A stretch of 64,000 bases of DNA from CBDAPI01 sp964565865 (lineage in GTDB: Bacteria > Acidobacteriota > UBA6911 > RPQK01 > CBDAPI01). Position 1 is the first letter of the stretch. Every line of letters starts with the position of its first letter. The notes beneath the pieces were generated by a model, which saw nothing but the letters and a program-made list of their open reading frames with translations, was not told the origin of the DNA and searched no databases. The stretch covers positions 26,928 to 90,927 of the forward strand of contig CAZMGM010000005.1 of NCBI GenBank assembly GCA_964565865.1, in the 5' to 3' direction. Below, one piece after another: positions 17,817 to 27,522 of the stretch. A program made the position numbers and the translations under genes.

Positions 17817-20654
17817 TCATTCCCCTCGCCCCAACGAGACTAGATTGGCCAGCAGGCGGTAGCTGCCCGGAACTCCCGCCGATAGCTGCCGCCACAGACC
17901 GAGTCCGACATAGATCCAGCGTCCTTTTCCGTGGCGGGCTTCTACCAGAGATCCCAGTTTTTTTCCGGGGTTGTAAGGAAAAGGATCTTGTGTCGAAATA
18001 AGATCGTGATAACGCGAATCTTTCTGGCTTAGAAAATAGAGTCCCCTCTCCTGGACCCACCCGTTCCAGTCTTCGGGCCCGATCCGGTTAGGCCTGGTAA
18101 ACACTGGGTGCAGGGGCTTCAGCACCCGGACGGGTGCGTTTTCGTCCGTCACCCGGCCCCGACCTACCTGGGCGGGAAGCCGCGTCTACTATGGCTGCCG
18201 GGGCGCTGGGGTGAATCACTTCCCGTCCGCGGACGGGTTCGACAACTGTTCTAACGCCAGGACCAGCGCGTGGGTGCCTTTCTTCCCATGGCCTTGCGCC
18301 TGGACGNNNNNNNNNNGACCTACCTGGGCGGGAAAGGGAGCGAAAGGACTGGTAGCCACCCCACGCCGGGATCCCTGCTGTCCGTTGAATTCGAATTTGT
18401 TGTACTGGACAATCAGCGTCCCTCCCCTCTCCACCCACTTCAGCAGGCGGTGGTTGTAAGCCCGTAAGTCCTCACGGACAAGATAGGCCCGGACTCCGGT
18501 AACGATCGTGTCAAACCTGTCCAATTCAGAAGAAGCAAGTTCCTCAGGCCCCAGCAGTTGCGCGTCTACGCCCAGCTGCCCCAGAGCCTCAGGAACGTAG
18601 TCCCCGACGCCCTCGATATAACCGACCCGGACCTCGGGTGCAAGTTTTACATCCACGGCCCAAAGTTCGGCCCGCGCAGGATGATACAGGTGACGGCGCT
18701 GGATGTGATCATAGTCGATGACCTGATAACCACGGCCATAGCTACGCCCGTCCAGCTTTGCCACTGCCTCGATCTGAAAACCACCGGCTAAAATGTTCTT
18801 GGCTGGGAATAACCGGAAGTTCTTCACTAGGGTTTCCTCCTCCCGCTCGAAGCTCAAGTCATGAACTGCAGGCTCCTTTCTCCAGCCAGCCGGTACCCGA
18901 AGCGTCAACTGTCCGGAAGCTGGCTCCTTGCCATTGTTCGTCACTCTAACCTGTAGCCACCGATCCCGATCCCCGGCGGCCACGGAAATTACACTGACCG
19001 CGGGTTGTACGGCCAGAGTTATAGCTGGTACAACCATCAGATCGTGTCGCTGCTCCCCTCCAAACCGGGGGCCGGCGTAGCGATATTCGGCGTGGGCGCG
19101 GAGGGTACTTTTCACTCCAAAGCTTCTATACCCGACTTCTACGCGGAGCTCGGGCCGGCCCCAGGGAAGCGACGCATCGTTCCCCACAATCCGGAATTGA
19201 TCTACCTTCTCTTTGGGACCACTCCAATAAGGCTCTGTGGCTTGGGAATCTGAGCTGACCTGCAAACCGATCTTGAAGGTTCGGACCTCGCCCGCCCGGA
19301 GTTCGAGACCGTCGAGTTTTGAGTGGTTCGGAAAAATGACTTCCCAGTTCCCGATCGTTACCGCTTTCAAAGACTCGATAACGACCGAGTGGGATCCGCC
19401 GTTGGAGAGAACGACCGTGAGTTCCAGATCCTGTCCGGGCGTCACTCGACCGTCATCGACCAAAGCTTCCAGGGTCAGTTGATGTGCCAGGTTGAGAGTG
19501 TGGACGAAATCCTCTTCCTTTTTCTGCAGGAGGAAGAAAACCTCGTACTCCCCATCTTCACCGATACCGCTGGCATAGAGCTGCCGCCGCAGAAGTCGCA
19601 GCTTTCTCAGGCCGTCGGCCACAGGGGGAGTCGTCAATCCCGGGTCGCGAGGGTCGAAAACTTCCTCGGCCTTACGGATGGCCAGCTCAATCTGCTCGAT
19701 TAAGGGGATTAGGAAGGGGAGTCGGTTTGGATCCATCTTAATAACCTGGGCAAATGCCATCAGGCTGGTGTCGATCCCTTCGAAAAGATCTGTTTCTGGC
19801 TCAGCGCTCTCTATGCCGTCTACAAAAACGGGCCGCCATTCCGAAAGATACTCCCCGGGATTGGTAAGTAGCCGGGACATCCCCTGGCATTTGTGCATCG
19901 AGCGAGCCTCAGTCCCCAGTTGGGCGTAGGTCTTCCCTAAAATTGAATCATGCAGTCCAGTCGCGACTCGCAACACGCCGGGAGGGTTCTCGATTGAAGA
20001 TTCCAGGTAGCCCGTCGGCCAGCGAAATCGTTCATACAGTTTCCTGGGACGCCAGGGACGAAGCCCTTCTTCAAAATGCTTCTTGAAGCGGTTCGAGTCC
20101 CGGGCCGCATGAAATGCCTTCTCGGCCAGCAGCGCCGAAGCCTGATGGTGCTGGCCTCCTCCCTCTCCTCCCCGAGGAAGAATGAGAATCACCTGGGGAC
20201 GGAAGTTGCGGATCACCCGAACCATGTCATCCAGGATCTGTTCTTCGCCCCACTTTCCCAGGGTCTCTTTTACGCTGAACGAATATCCGAACTCGTAGGC
20301 ACGCGTGAAAAACTGGCGCGTGTCGTCGTAATGGTGCATGGACATTAGTTCTTCGGTGCGGATGATTCCCAGGGCCTGAAACAGCTCAGAACCGATCTCG
20401 TTTTGGCCACCGTCTCCCCTGGTCAACGTCAGAAGCCCGGTTCGCAGGCCGCGGCCCCGCCTCATCATTACGAGCAGGGCGTTGTCTTCATCATCTGGAT
20501 GGGCCGTAATGTGAAGCAGGGAGCCAGTTACGGGAAGTCGCCGCAGTGCCAGCGCCAGTCCCGTAGCACCTTGATCCAGCTGGGGCCGTTGGCCAAACAC
20601 CGACGGGATCAACAGGAAAAACACCAGGAATGATATTGGCCGGTCGACTCTCAT
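17817..20654 (-). CDS. Secreted PIG-L (LmbE-like) family protein (interrupted by assembly gap)
   Basis: An N-terminal signal peptide (MRVDRPISFLVFFLLIPSVFGQ) is followed by a GlcNAc-deacetylase-type PIG-L domain with zinc-site motifs ITAHPDDEDNA and GGGQHHQAS (residues ~48-170). A long beta-rich middle and a C-terminal domain ending VPGSYRLLANLVSLGRGE follow. The frame breaks at the Ns (18307-18316); the C-terminal ~110 residues read in another frame from ~18180 down to TGA at 17817. The total is about 890 residues. It is likely a periplasmic amide hydrolase on an N-acetylated glycan; the substrate is unknown. It lies 19 bases after an SSS symporter, which may import the product. Confidence 0.85.
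18307..18316. other. Assembly gap (10 N) with duplicated flank
   Basis: Ten Ns inside the PIG-L gene. The 17 bases GACCTACCTGGGCGGGA occur both right after the gap (18317-18333) and at 18164-18180. The protein can be joined by skipping from one copy to the other, so 18181-18316 is probably contig-end sequence placed wrongly. Confidence 0.9.
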
Positions 20655-20673
20655 GCTCGAATCTCCTCCGAGT

Positions 20674-22335
20674 TCAGGATTGTCCGTTGGAGCCGAGGAT
20701 TCTCTCCGTTGACGAAACCAGGAATCCTGCTAGCACGACGGTAACCACTCCCACCACGTTGTACCAGAGAAACGAATAGTCCGTGGTCAGACTAAAGCAG
20801 GCGACCGCCAGCATACCAGCAATCAACCCTATCGAAGCAGCCCGTGAAGTAGCCCACCTCGTCCCCAGGGCGAGGACGAAGACCCCCAGCAACGATCCAT
20901 AAAACAAAGATCCGAAGAGGTTGACCACTTCGATCAGTGAACCCAGCTGTCCCGCGTATACGGCAACTGTGCAGGCTATCAGCCCCCAGAAAATCGTGGC
21001 CAGCTTTGACATCCGTAAGTAATGGGCTGGTGTGGCCTCGGTTCGGATGAGGCGGCGATAGATATCCATAACACTCGCCGAGGCCAGGGCATTTAGCTCG
21101 GACGAAATGCTCGACATGGCGGCTGCAAGGATAGCTGCAATCATGATCCCTACGATTCCGATTGGGAGATGCCGAGTCACGAAATAGGGAAACACGTAGT
21201 TGACATCATTGGCCTCTACACCGGCAAGACCGTGCAAACGATCCCTGATCTGATCTCTTTGCCCCAGTGCCCGAAGATACTCGGGTCGACCTGCATCACC
21301 AATCCCACCGGTTGCAACCCGGACGGCCACTTCCCGGAGGTGAGCCTGCACCTCATGGTGCTGTTCTGCCAGCTCTGCGAATTCCGGCCTGGCTTTGGCT
21401 TTCTCCAGTGCCACCGGGTTGAACACAAGGGGTGAAGCAGCAAAATTGAAAAACACGAAAACCAGCACGCCGATCAAGAGAATCAAAAACTGGAGTGGGA
21501 TCTTCAGAAATGCGCTCATCAGGAGAGCCACCCGACCTTCAGTCACAGAGCGTGCGGTGAGATACCTTTGCACCTGGCTTTGGTCACACCCGAAGTAAGA
21601 AAGCATGAGAAAGGTTCCACCCAGCAAACCGGACCAGAAAGTGTAGGTGCGAGAAGAATCAAAGGAGAAATCGATGGTTTCCAGTCGGCCAGCAGCACCA
21701 GCTATCTCCAGTGCGCCGCCCAGCGACACGCCCTGTGGGAATTGAGCGACAATAACGAACAGGACCACTGTCATTCCAACCAGAATGAGCACCATCTGTT
21801 TTACGTCAGCCCAAGTGACCGCCTGTACGCCCCCGATCATTGTGTAAATCACGGTTGGAAGCCCGATCGCCAGGACGGTCAGAAGCAGGCCCCAGCCGAG
21901 AACTATGGAGAGAATCACCGCGGGGGCCGCAACAATGACACCGCAGGAGATCCCTCGAGAGGCCAGAAACAACAGGCTCGTCAGCGTCCGGGTCCGGCGG
22001 TCGAAACGCTGCTCCAGGAACTCATAGGCGGTAAAGACTCCGGCACGATGAAAAAAGGGTACGACCGTCAGACTGAGAATTATCATAGCCAATGGCAGGC
22101 CGAAGTAGAACTGGATGAAGCGCATCCCGTCCTGGTAGCCCTGACCAGTGGTTCCAACCAGAGTGATCGCACTCATCTGGGTGGCCATGATGGAGAGACC
22201 TACGGCCCACCAGGGGAGACTTCTGTTGGCAAGAAAATAACCCCCGACCTCTCCGGTAGCACGGCTTCTCCGAATCCCGTCCGCAACGATGTAGACCAGG
22301 TATGCCAGAACGATCAGCCAGTCCAGAACGTGCAT
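20674..22335 (-). CDS. Sodium:solute symporter (SSS family)
   Basis: A 553-residue integral membrane protein with about 13 hydrophobic segments. It begins with an SSS-type first helix and carries the family pattern 'GGYFLANRSLPWWAVGLSIMATQMSAIT' at ~32-60 and 'YTMIGGVQAVTWADVKQ' in the middle. Uptake of an organic solute with Na+ is expected; the substrate cannot be read. Its ATG overlaps the stop of a 47-residue membrane peptide upstream (TGATG), and the PIG-L gene follows after 19 bases, so the three form an operon. Confidence 0.9.
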   Translation of the reverse strand: MHVLDWLIVLAYLVYIVADGIRRSRATGEVGGYFLANRSLPWWAVGLSIMATQMSAITLVGTTGQGYQDGMRFIQFYFGLPLAMIILSLTVVPFFHRAGVFTAYEFLEQRFDRRTRTLTSLLFLASRGISCGVIVAAPAVILSIVLGWGLLLTVLAIGLPTVIYTMIGGVQAVTWADVKQMVLILVGMTVVLFVIVAQFPQGVSLGGALEIAGAAGRLETIDFSFDSSRTYTFWSGLLGGTFLMLSYFGCDQSQVQRYLTARSVTEGRVALLMSAFLKIPLQFLILLIGVLVFVFFNFAASPLVFNPVALEKAKARPEFAELAEQHHEVQAHLREVAVRVATGGIGDAGRPEYLRALGQRDQIRDRLHGLAGVEANDVNYVFPYFVTRHLPIGIVGIMIAAILAAAMSSISSELNALASASVMDIYRRLIRTEATPAHYLRMSKLATIFWGLIACTVAVYAGQLGSLIEVVNLFGSLFYGSLLGVFVLALGTRWATSRAASIGLIAGMLAVACFSLTTDYSFLWYNVVGVVTVVLAGFLVSSTERILGSNGQS

Positions 22336-22478
22336 CAGTCAAACGCTCTGGAAAAGGACCAGAGAAGAAAGATCAGTAAGACCGTGTAGAGCAAGATCAG
22401 CGCATAGACTGCATGGAAACGCTTTTCCGGCCATTCCGAACGACCCGGATCAGGCTCAAACTCTCGGGAGTTGGACAT
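22335..22478 (-). CDS. 47-residue single-span membrane protein coupled to SSS symporter
   Basis: The short frame begins with ATG at 22478 after AGAAGGAACC and ends in a TGA that overlaps the symporter ATG. The N-terminal ~25 residues are polar (MSNSREFEPDPGRSEWPEKR); one membrane helix follows (AVYALILLYTVLLIFLLWSF). Small companion subunits are known for some SSS transporters (the DUF4212 type), but I see no sequence proof of membership. The tight coupling argues that it is real. Confidence 0.7.
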   Translation of the reverse strand: MSNSREFEPDPGRSEWPEKRFHAVYALILLYTVLLIFLLWSFSRAFD

Positions 22479-22656
22479 TCTCTGGTTCCTTCTGCTCATC
22501 GGGTTAGGCACCACTCTAGCAGCACCTACGATTGCTAGTCTCTACCAACTGGGTTCGCCAGGTAAAGCCTAGGAGTGGCGCCCGGGAGTTTTGACATCAT
22601 ACTCACCCGCATGTAGCCTTCTAGTAGCCCCTACGGCTGCTTCTACAAATACGGCG

Positions 22657-23934
22657 ATGAGTGCCCTGATGACTTCCTTTCCTTTTCCCCGAATCGCTAC
22701 CGTCGTCCAGCAGTTCGACCAGAAACACCTCACAAATGTGGAGTCGGCTGTGCAGGCTGAGATCCAACGAAACGCCGATCTGGTTAAGAGCATGGCAAGA
22801 AAAAGACTTGCCGTCTGTGTGGGAAGCCGAGGCATCGCAGAAATCCCTGCCATCGTTCGCTCCCTGGTTGAACAACTCCGGAAAGCAGGTGCCGAACCAT
22901 TCCTGGTCCCAGCCATGGGGAGCCACGGTGGTGGGACCGTTGAAGGTCAGTTGAGGATTCTGGCCGACTATGGCATCACCGAGTCCAATGTGGGCGCTCC
23001 TCTGATTGCCTCGATGGAAACCGTGGAGATCGGCTCCACCGAGGACGGAGTCCCAGTCCATCTCGACCGGGCCGCCTATGAATCGGACGGGATCGTTCTC
23101 GTCAACCGGGTCAAACCCCACACCGATTTCAAAGGCAAGGTCGAGAGCGGGCTCATGAAGATGGTAGCCGTGGGTCTGGGAAATATAGAGGGGGCAAGCC
23201 ATATGCATCGCTTTACCCCTTCACTGGGATATGAGCGCCTCATTATTACAAAGGCCGAAATCCTTTTCGCCACCGGAAAGGTTTTAATGGGATTGGCGGT
23301 TATCGAGAATTCTTATCACGAACCCGCCCATCTGGAACTCATCAAGACAGGGGACATCGTCAAGCGCGAGCAAGAGCTGCTGGTACGTTCCAAAGAGCTC
23401 ATGCCAGCATTGCCAGCTCCCCGTATCGACCTGCTCATCATCGACCGGATCGGCAAGAACATCAGTGGCACTGGACTGGATCCGAACGTAACTGGACGCT
23501 GGTTTGGCTTCAATTCGCTTTGGCAGGACAATCCAGATATTGATCGGATTGCTATTCTCGACCTTAGCGAAGAGACTCATGGAAACGCAGTCGGCCTGGG
23601 GCTCGCGGATTTTTGCACGCAGCGGTTAGTCGACAAGATGGACCAGCCTGCAACCTATCTCAATGCCCTTACCGCCCACTTCACCGTTCCGGCAAAGATC
23701 CCGATGTATTTTTCAACGGACGAAGAAACCCTCCGCAGGGCCCTTCTCTCCCTGGACGGATCCAGCCCGCCCCAGGACAAACGGGTCATCCGCATCCGGG
23801 ACACCTTAAGCCTCACAACGGTCGAGGTATCGGAGTCTCTGCTTCCGGAACTGGAAACCCATCCCAACGTTGTCGAGATTGGGGAGCTTCGACCGTTCCT
23901 GTTTCTACCTGACGGATCTATCAGTCCGTGGTGA
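22657..23934 (+). CDS. LarA-like (lactate racemase N-terminal domain) protein
   Basis: The ~425-residue protein resembles the LarA/DUF2088 fold. It carries 'VGSRGIAEIPAIVRSLVEQLRKAGAEPFLVPAMGSHGG' near the N-terminus, 'NRVKPHTDFKGKVESGLMKM' in the middle, and 'TGRWFGFNS' and 'NAVGLGLADF' later. Members related to lactate racemase often have other or unknown substrates, and no larBCE nickel-cofactor genes lie here, so racemase activity is not claimed. The open frame extends to TTG 22591, but that TTG is part of a TTGACA -35-like box; ATG 22657 or 22669 is more likely. The stop codon lies inside dispersed element R1. Confidence 0.75.
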   Translation: MSALMTSFPFPRIATVVQQFDQKHLTNVESAVQAEIQRNADLVKSMARKRLAVCVGSRGIAEIPAIVRSLVEQLRKAGAEPFLVPAMGSHGGGTVEGQLRILADYGITESNVGAPLIASMETVEIGSTEDGVPVHLDRAAYESDGIVLVNRVKPHTDFKGKVESGLMKMVAVGLGNIEGASHMHRFTPSLGYERLIITKAEILFATGKVLMGLAVIENSYHEPAHLELIKTGDIVKREQELLVRSKELMPALPAPRIDLLIIDRIGKNISGTGLDPNVTGRWFGFNSLWQDNPDIDRIAILDLSEETHGNAVGLGLADFCTQRLVDKMDQPATYLNALTAHFTVPAKIPMYFSTDEETLRRALLSLDGSSPPQDKRVIRIRDTLSLTTVEVSESLLPELETHPNVVEIGELRPFLFLPDGSISPW

Positions 23935-24058
23935 GAGTCGCGCGTGGTTGCGCGCCCGGGAACTACGCTCGCTGGCAAGACACCTGGATGCAGCCGATAC
24001 CGGTTCATCAGAGACGCCGAGAAACGCAGCGAGCAGGAGCAGTTTCCATCGACTGCTA
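23919..24058 (+). repeat. Dispersed hairpin element R1 (terminal inverted repeats)
   Basis: It begins TATCAGTCCGTGGTGAGAGTCG and ends GACTGCTA, whose reverse complement is TAGCAGTC. An inner stem pairs GCTCGCTG with CAGCGAGC, and a GCGCG/CGCGC hairpin lies near the left end. It shares order and wording with the element at 33892-34046. It provides the larA-like stop codon and ends in TGCTAGAAT, a possible -10 for the next gene. Confidence 0.7.
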
Positions 24059-24096
24059 GAATGGGAGCAATCGTCCAATCACTGGAAGGGTCCATC

Positions 24097-26007
24097 ATGA
24101 ATCCAAATGCCGGTCCCATATCCGAACAGAAGTCCCGAAAAGTCGCAGAAGCGTCACGGCAGAAAGATTGGAAAGCTCCGAGCTTTTTGCGTGAGCTATT
24201 TCTGGGCAATTTCCGGCTCGATTTAATTCATCCCTATCCCGTCGCTTCTCAGGAACGGCCCGAGTTCACTGAGTATTACAAGAGTTTCCGGCAGTTTCTG
24301 CTCGAGAAAGTCGACTCGGTTCGAATCGATGAGGAAGGTGACTACCCAGACGAGATCTTAGAGAGTCTTCGACGTATGGGTGCCTTTGGCATGAAGATTC
24401 CTAGGGAATATGGTGGGCTGGGGTTCTCTCAGGTCGAGTATGCACGGGTCATGCAGCTGCTGGGCAGCAGGGATGGAAACCTGAGCGCACTTCTCTCCGC
24501 GCACCAGTCTATAGGTGTCCCACAGCCTTTAAAACTCTTCGGATCGGAGGTCTTGAAGAAAAAGTATCTGCCTCGCTGCGCAGCAGGAGAGATTTCAGCC
24601 TTCGCCTTGACCGAATATCACGCCGGCTCCGACCCAGCCCGGCTTTCGACCCGGGTGGAACTGACGCAGAAGGGCAATTCCTACACTCTGAACGGAACGA
24701 AGCTGTGGTGCACGAACGGGACTCTAGCAAAGCTCCTGGTGGTGATGGCTATAGACTCGGAGACCGAAAAAATCAGTGCCTTCGTGGTCGAAACGGATTG
24801 GCCGGGCGTTCGAGTGGAGAGTCGCTGTCACTTCATGGGCCTGAAGGCCCTGGCCAATGCGGTGATCTCATTCAAGGATGTGCGCCTGCCCCGAGAGAAC
24901 CTGATCGGGGAACCTGGAAGAGGGCTGAAGATTGCCCTGACAACCCTTAACGACGGGAGACTTTCCATCCCCAACGGGGCGGTCGGGGCAGCCAAGATGT
25001 GCCTCCAGATCTGCCGTAAATGGAGTAACGAGAGAGTTCAATGGGGGAAGCCGATCGGACAACATGAAGCCGTGGCTCATATGATTGCCAGGATGGCGGC
25101 TACCACCTACGCCATGGAGTCGGTTGCACGACTAGCTACCGAGATGTCGGATCGGGGCGGCTATGATATCCGCCTGGAAGCCGCAGCTGCCAAGGAGTGG
25201 AATACCTGTCGCGGCTGGGAAATCATCGACGATACGATGCAGATTCGGGGCGGTCGTGGATACGAAACAGAGACCTCTCTGGCCGCTCGAGGTGAAGATG
25301 CCCTCGGGGTAGAACGCATGATGCGGGACTTCCGCATCAACAAGATTTTTGAGGGTTCGAGCGAAATCATGCATCTTTTCATGGCAAGGGAGGCCGTGCA
25401 CAAGCACCTCCAGGTTGCAGGCAAGCTGGTTGATCCCGGAAGTTCCCTGGCAATTCGGCTGAAGGTGCTGCCCACGATTGTCTCCTTCTATGCCTGGTGG
25501 TATCCGACCCGCTGGATCGGCTGGGGGCACTGGCCCAGCTACTCGGAGTTCGGGGATCTTGCTACTCACGTGCGGTTCATTGACCGTCAGAGTCGAAAAC
25601 TGGCCCGGCAAGTCTTCCACGGAATGGTAGTGCACGGTGCCCGTCTCCAGAACAAACAGGCCTTCCTATTTAGACTGGTCGATATCGCGAATGAGCTATT
25701 CGCAATGGCCTCCTCTCTGGCACGTGCCCAAACGCTCAGGGAGACACAGGGTTCGGATAGCCAGGAAGCCGTGCATCTAGCCAAGGTTTTCTGTCGTCAG
25801 TCCCGGCGCAAAATAGTGACACTCTTCAGGGCTCTCTGGTCGAATGATGACGTCCTTCTCTACAAGTCCGCCAGGCGTTTCCTGGAGGGAGAACAGCTCT
25901 GGATCAAAGAAGGCGTCTGGGAACTTGAAACTCTACTCCATGCGGACGCCGGGAAATCATCGGCGGGCCAGGAAAGGCACCGGACGGAAACCGTCCCGAT
26001 CACCTAA
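24097..26007 (+). CDS. Acyl-CoA dehydrogenase
   Basis: FAD enzyme of fatty-acid beta-oxidation. The 636 residues include an N-terminal helical domain, the beta domain with 'FALTEYHAGSDPARLST' and 'LNGTKLWCTNG', and the C-terminal domain with 'QIRGGRGYETETSLA' and 'FRINKIFEGSSEIMHLF', where the Glu of FEG is the usual catalytic base. An additional ~170-residue C-terminal domain makes it resemble the long (VLCAD/ACAD9-like) members. I chose ATG 24097 because GGAAGGG sits just upstream; codons back to 23944 are repeat sequence. ATG 24061 is an alternative. Confidence 0.92.
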   Translation: MNPNAGPISEQKSRKVAEASRQKDWKAPSFLRELFLGNFRLDLIHPYPVASQERPEFTEYYKSFRQFLLEKVDSVRIDEEGDYPDEILESLRRMGAFGMKIPREYGGLGFSQVEYARVMQLLGSRDGNLSALLSAHQSIGVPQPLKLFGSEVLKKKYLPRCAAGEISAFALTEYHAGSDPARLSTRVELTQKGNSYTLNGTKLWCTNGTLAKLLVVMAIDSETEKISAFVVETDWPGVRVESRCHFMGLKALANAVISFKDVRLPRENLIGEPGRGLKIALTTLNDGRLSIPNGAVGAAKMCLQICRKWSNERVQWGKPIGQHEAVAHMIARMAATTYAMESVARLATEMSDRGGYDIRLEAAAAKEWNTCRGWEIIDDTMQIRGGRGYETETSLAARGEDALGVERMMRDFRINKIFEGSSEIMHLFMAREAVHKHLQVAGKLVDPGSSLAIRLKVLPTIVSFYAWWYPTRWIGWGHWPSYSEFGDLATHVRFIDRQSRKLARQVFHGMVVHGARLQNKQAFLFRLVDIANELFAMASSLARAQTLRETQGSDSQEAVHLAKVFCRQSRRKIVTLFRALWSNDDVLLYKSARRFLEGEQLWIKEGVWELETLLHADAGKSSAGQERHRTETVPIT

Positions 26008-26218
26008 AACCCGGTCCCATGCCTGATATTTTTCCGCTCTCTATTTCGTTCTAAAAGGTGAAAGGCTCAGGAGGCGGCAAGTTGGTTTCGGGACGCAACT
26101 AGTTCAACCTCTTAACTCTGGACTGCGCGATGAACAGAACGCCTTCGGCGGAGAATGGCTTGCCTGTCCCACACTTCGAATTGACACCTGTCACAGCGAC
26201 ACCAGAGCCGTCGACGAC

Positions 26219-27505
26219 TCATCGACGCATCTCAATACACAGAATTTCTGTCTGATTTCTCAGATAGAGTTTCCCGTGGGCCAGAGTTGGTGATGTCCAG
26301 CACTTCCCACTCAGGACCTGAGCACGCGAGAGCTCGCGATAAGCCTCCGGCGTAGCTTCCGCCAGAACAAGTTGCCCTCTTTCTCCGAGGATGATCAGTA
26401 GACTGTCAGCTGCGATCAGGGAACCTTTTCCCAGTCCTCTGGCCCGCCACTTCATGGAGCCATCGGCAGCGTCGATACACTTAAGAGTGGCATTGTCGAA
26501 CCCGTAGAGGTAACCGCTGAGATATATGCTGCTGTTGAAGTGATTGCGCATTTGCCGATTTCCCCAGACCAGTCGGGGAGGCCCCAAACTGTGCATCTCG
26601 TAGACAGCACCTCCCACATCGTAGTTGGAGGATATGAAGATTCGGTTGGGCGGAATCCAGACAGGTGTAGCTGCGTTCACATCGTAGCTGGTAGTCCACG
26701 GCAGCTTCCACAGCAGGCGGCCGTCGCGGTTCAACGAAAGCAAATGGCGGGCAGTGAAGAACAGAATCTGGCGGGTTCCTTCGAAGGGAACGGCCAGGGG
26801 TGACGAATATCCCACCGGATCGCCCTGACTGCGCCACAGCAGGTGACCGTCATTTTTTCGAAAGCCCGCCAGCGAGCCCTTCCCGCCTCCCGGTTCTACG
26901 AATACAATTTCGCCTTCCACCAGTGGGGACGTGGAGAAGCCCCAGTAGGGCTTTGTCCCGCCTAACTCCCGGCCGAGGTGGTGCTTCCACATCAACACCC
27001 CACTGGTTCGATCCGCGGCAGCCAGGACACCCCCTCCCCCCACTGCGAATATTAGATTGCCATCGACGGCTGGTGTGCCGCGCGGCCCGTCGCCCTGACC
27101 GCTGGAGAATCCACGGCTGAGAGACAAACTCCATTTCTCCTCGCCCGTTTCAGCGTTCAGCGCAAGCAGTGATTCTCCCTGCTTCTGCTCCAGCGTAAAG
27201 AGGCTGCCGTCACTCACGACAACCCCCGAGTACCCGGTTCCGATGGGGCGTCTCCAGATCTCGGTCGGTCCGTTTTCCGACCACTTTTTGATCAAACCGG
27301 CTTCGCGGCTCACTCCGTCGCGTTGGGGCCCTCTCCACTGAGGCCAGTTGAAGCCCCCTCGGAATGAGGCTGTTTCGTCGGAACCGGCCACGGTTGTGAT
27401 GGGATCACGGGTTTCGAATTGGTCCCGGCAGCTGCCTGAAATCAACAGGAGCATGGAGCCAAATAGAAGGGCCACCCCTGCCTTCAAGTGGGCTGTGTTG
27501 GTCAT
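26219..27505 (-). CDS. PQQ-like beta-propeller repeat protein (secreted)
   Basis: A 428-residue protein with a hydrophobic leader ending near a cysteine (LLLISGSCRDQ), possibly a lipoprotein. 'WPQWRGPQRDGVSREAGL' opens the propeller, followed by repeats such as 'LLALNAETGEEKWSLSL', the pyrrolo-quinoline-quinone-type blade. Propellers with this 'WPQWRGP' start are usually structural or binding proteins without PQQ. ATG 27505 sits directly behind GGGGAGGAAA; GTG 27517 is an alternative. It lies 17 bases after ecsC-like DNA, in the same operon. Confidence 0.85.
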   Translation of the reverse strand: MTNTAHLKAGVALLFGSMLLLISGSCRDQFETRDPITTVAGSDETASFRGGFNWPQWRGPQRDGVSREAGLIKKWSENGPTEIWRRPIGTGYSGVVVSDGSLFTLEQKQGESLLALNAETGEEKWSLSLSRGFSSGQGDGPRGTPAVDGNLIFAVGGGGVLAAADRTSGVLMWKHHLGRELGGTKPYWGFSTSPLVEGEIVFVEPGGGKGSLAGFRKNDGHLLWRSQGDPVGYSSPLAVPFEGTRQILFFTARHLLSLNRDGRLLWKLPWTTSYDVNAATPVWIPPNRIFISSNYDVGGAVYEMHSLGPPRLVWGNRQMRNHFNSSIYLSGYLYGFDNATLKCIDAADGSMKWRARGLGKGSLIAADSLLIILGERGQLVLAEATPEAYRELSRAQVLSGKCWTSPTLAHGKLYLRNQTEILCIEMRR

Positions 27506-27522
27506 TTTCCTCCCCACGGCAA

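Noticed and set aside
17660..18062. Possible insertion sequence around the facing repeats
   Set aside because: No transposase frame or target duplication is visible; the repeats are only ~100 bases.
22591..22656. TTG 22591 as start of the LarA-like gene
   Set aside because: The TTG belongs to TTGACA, a possible -35 box, and the added 22 residues are unlike the family.
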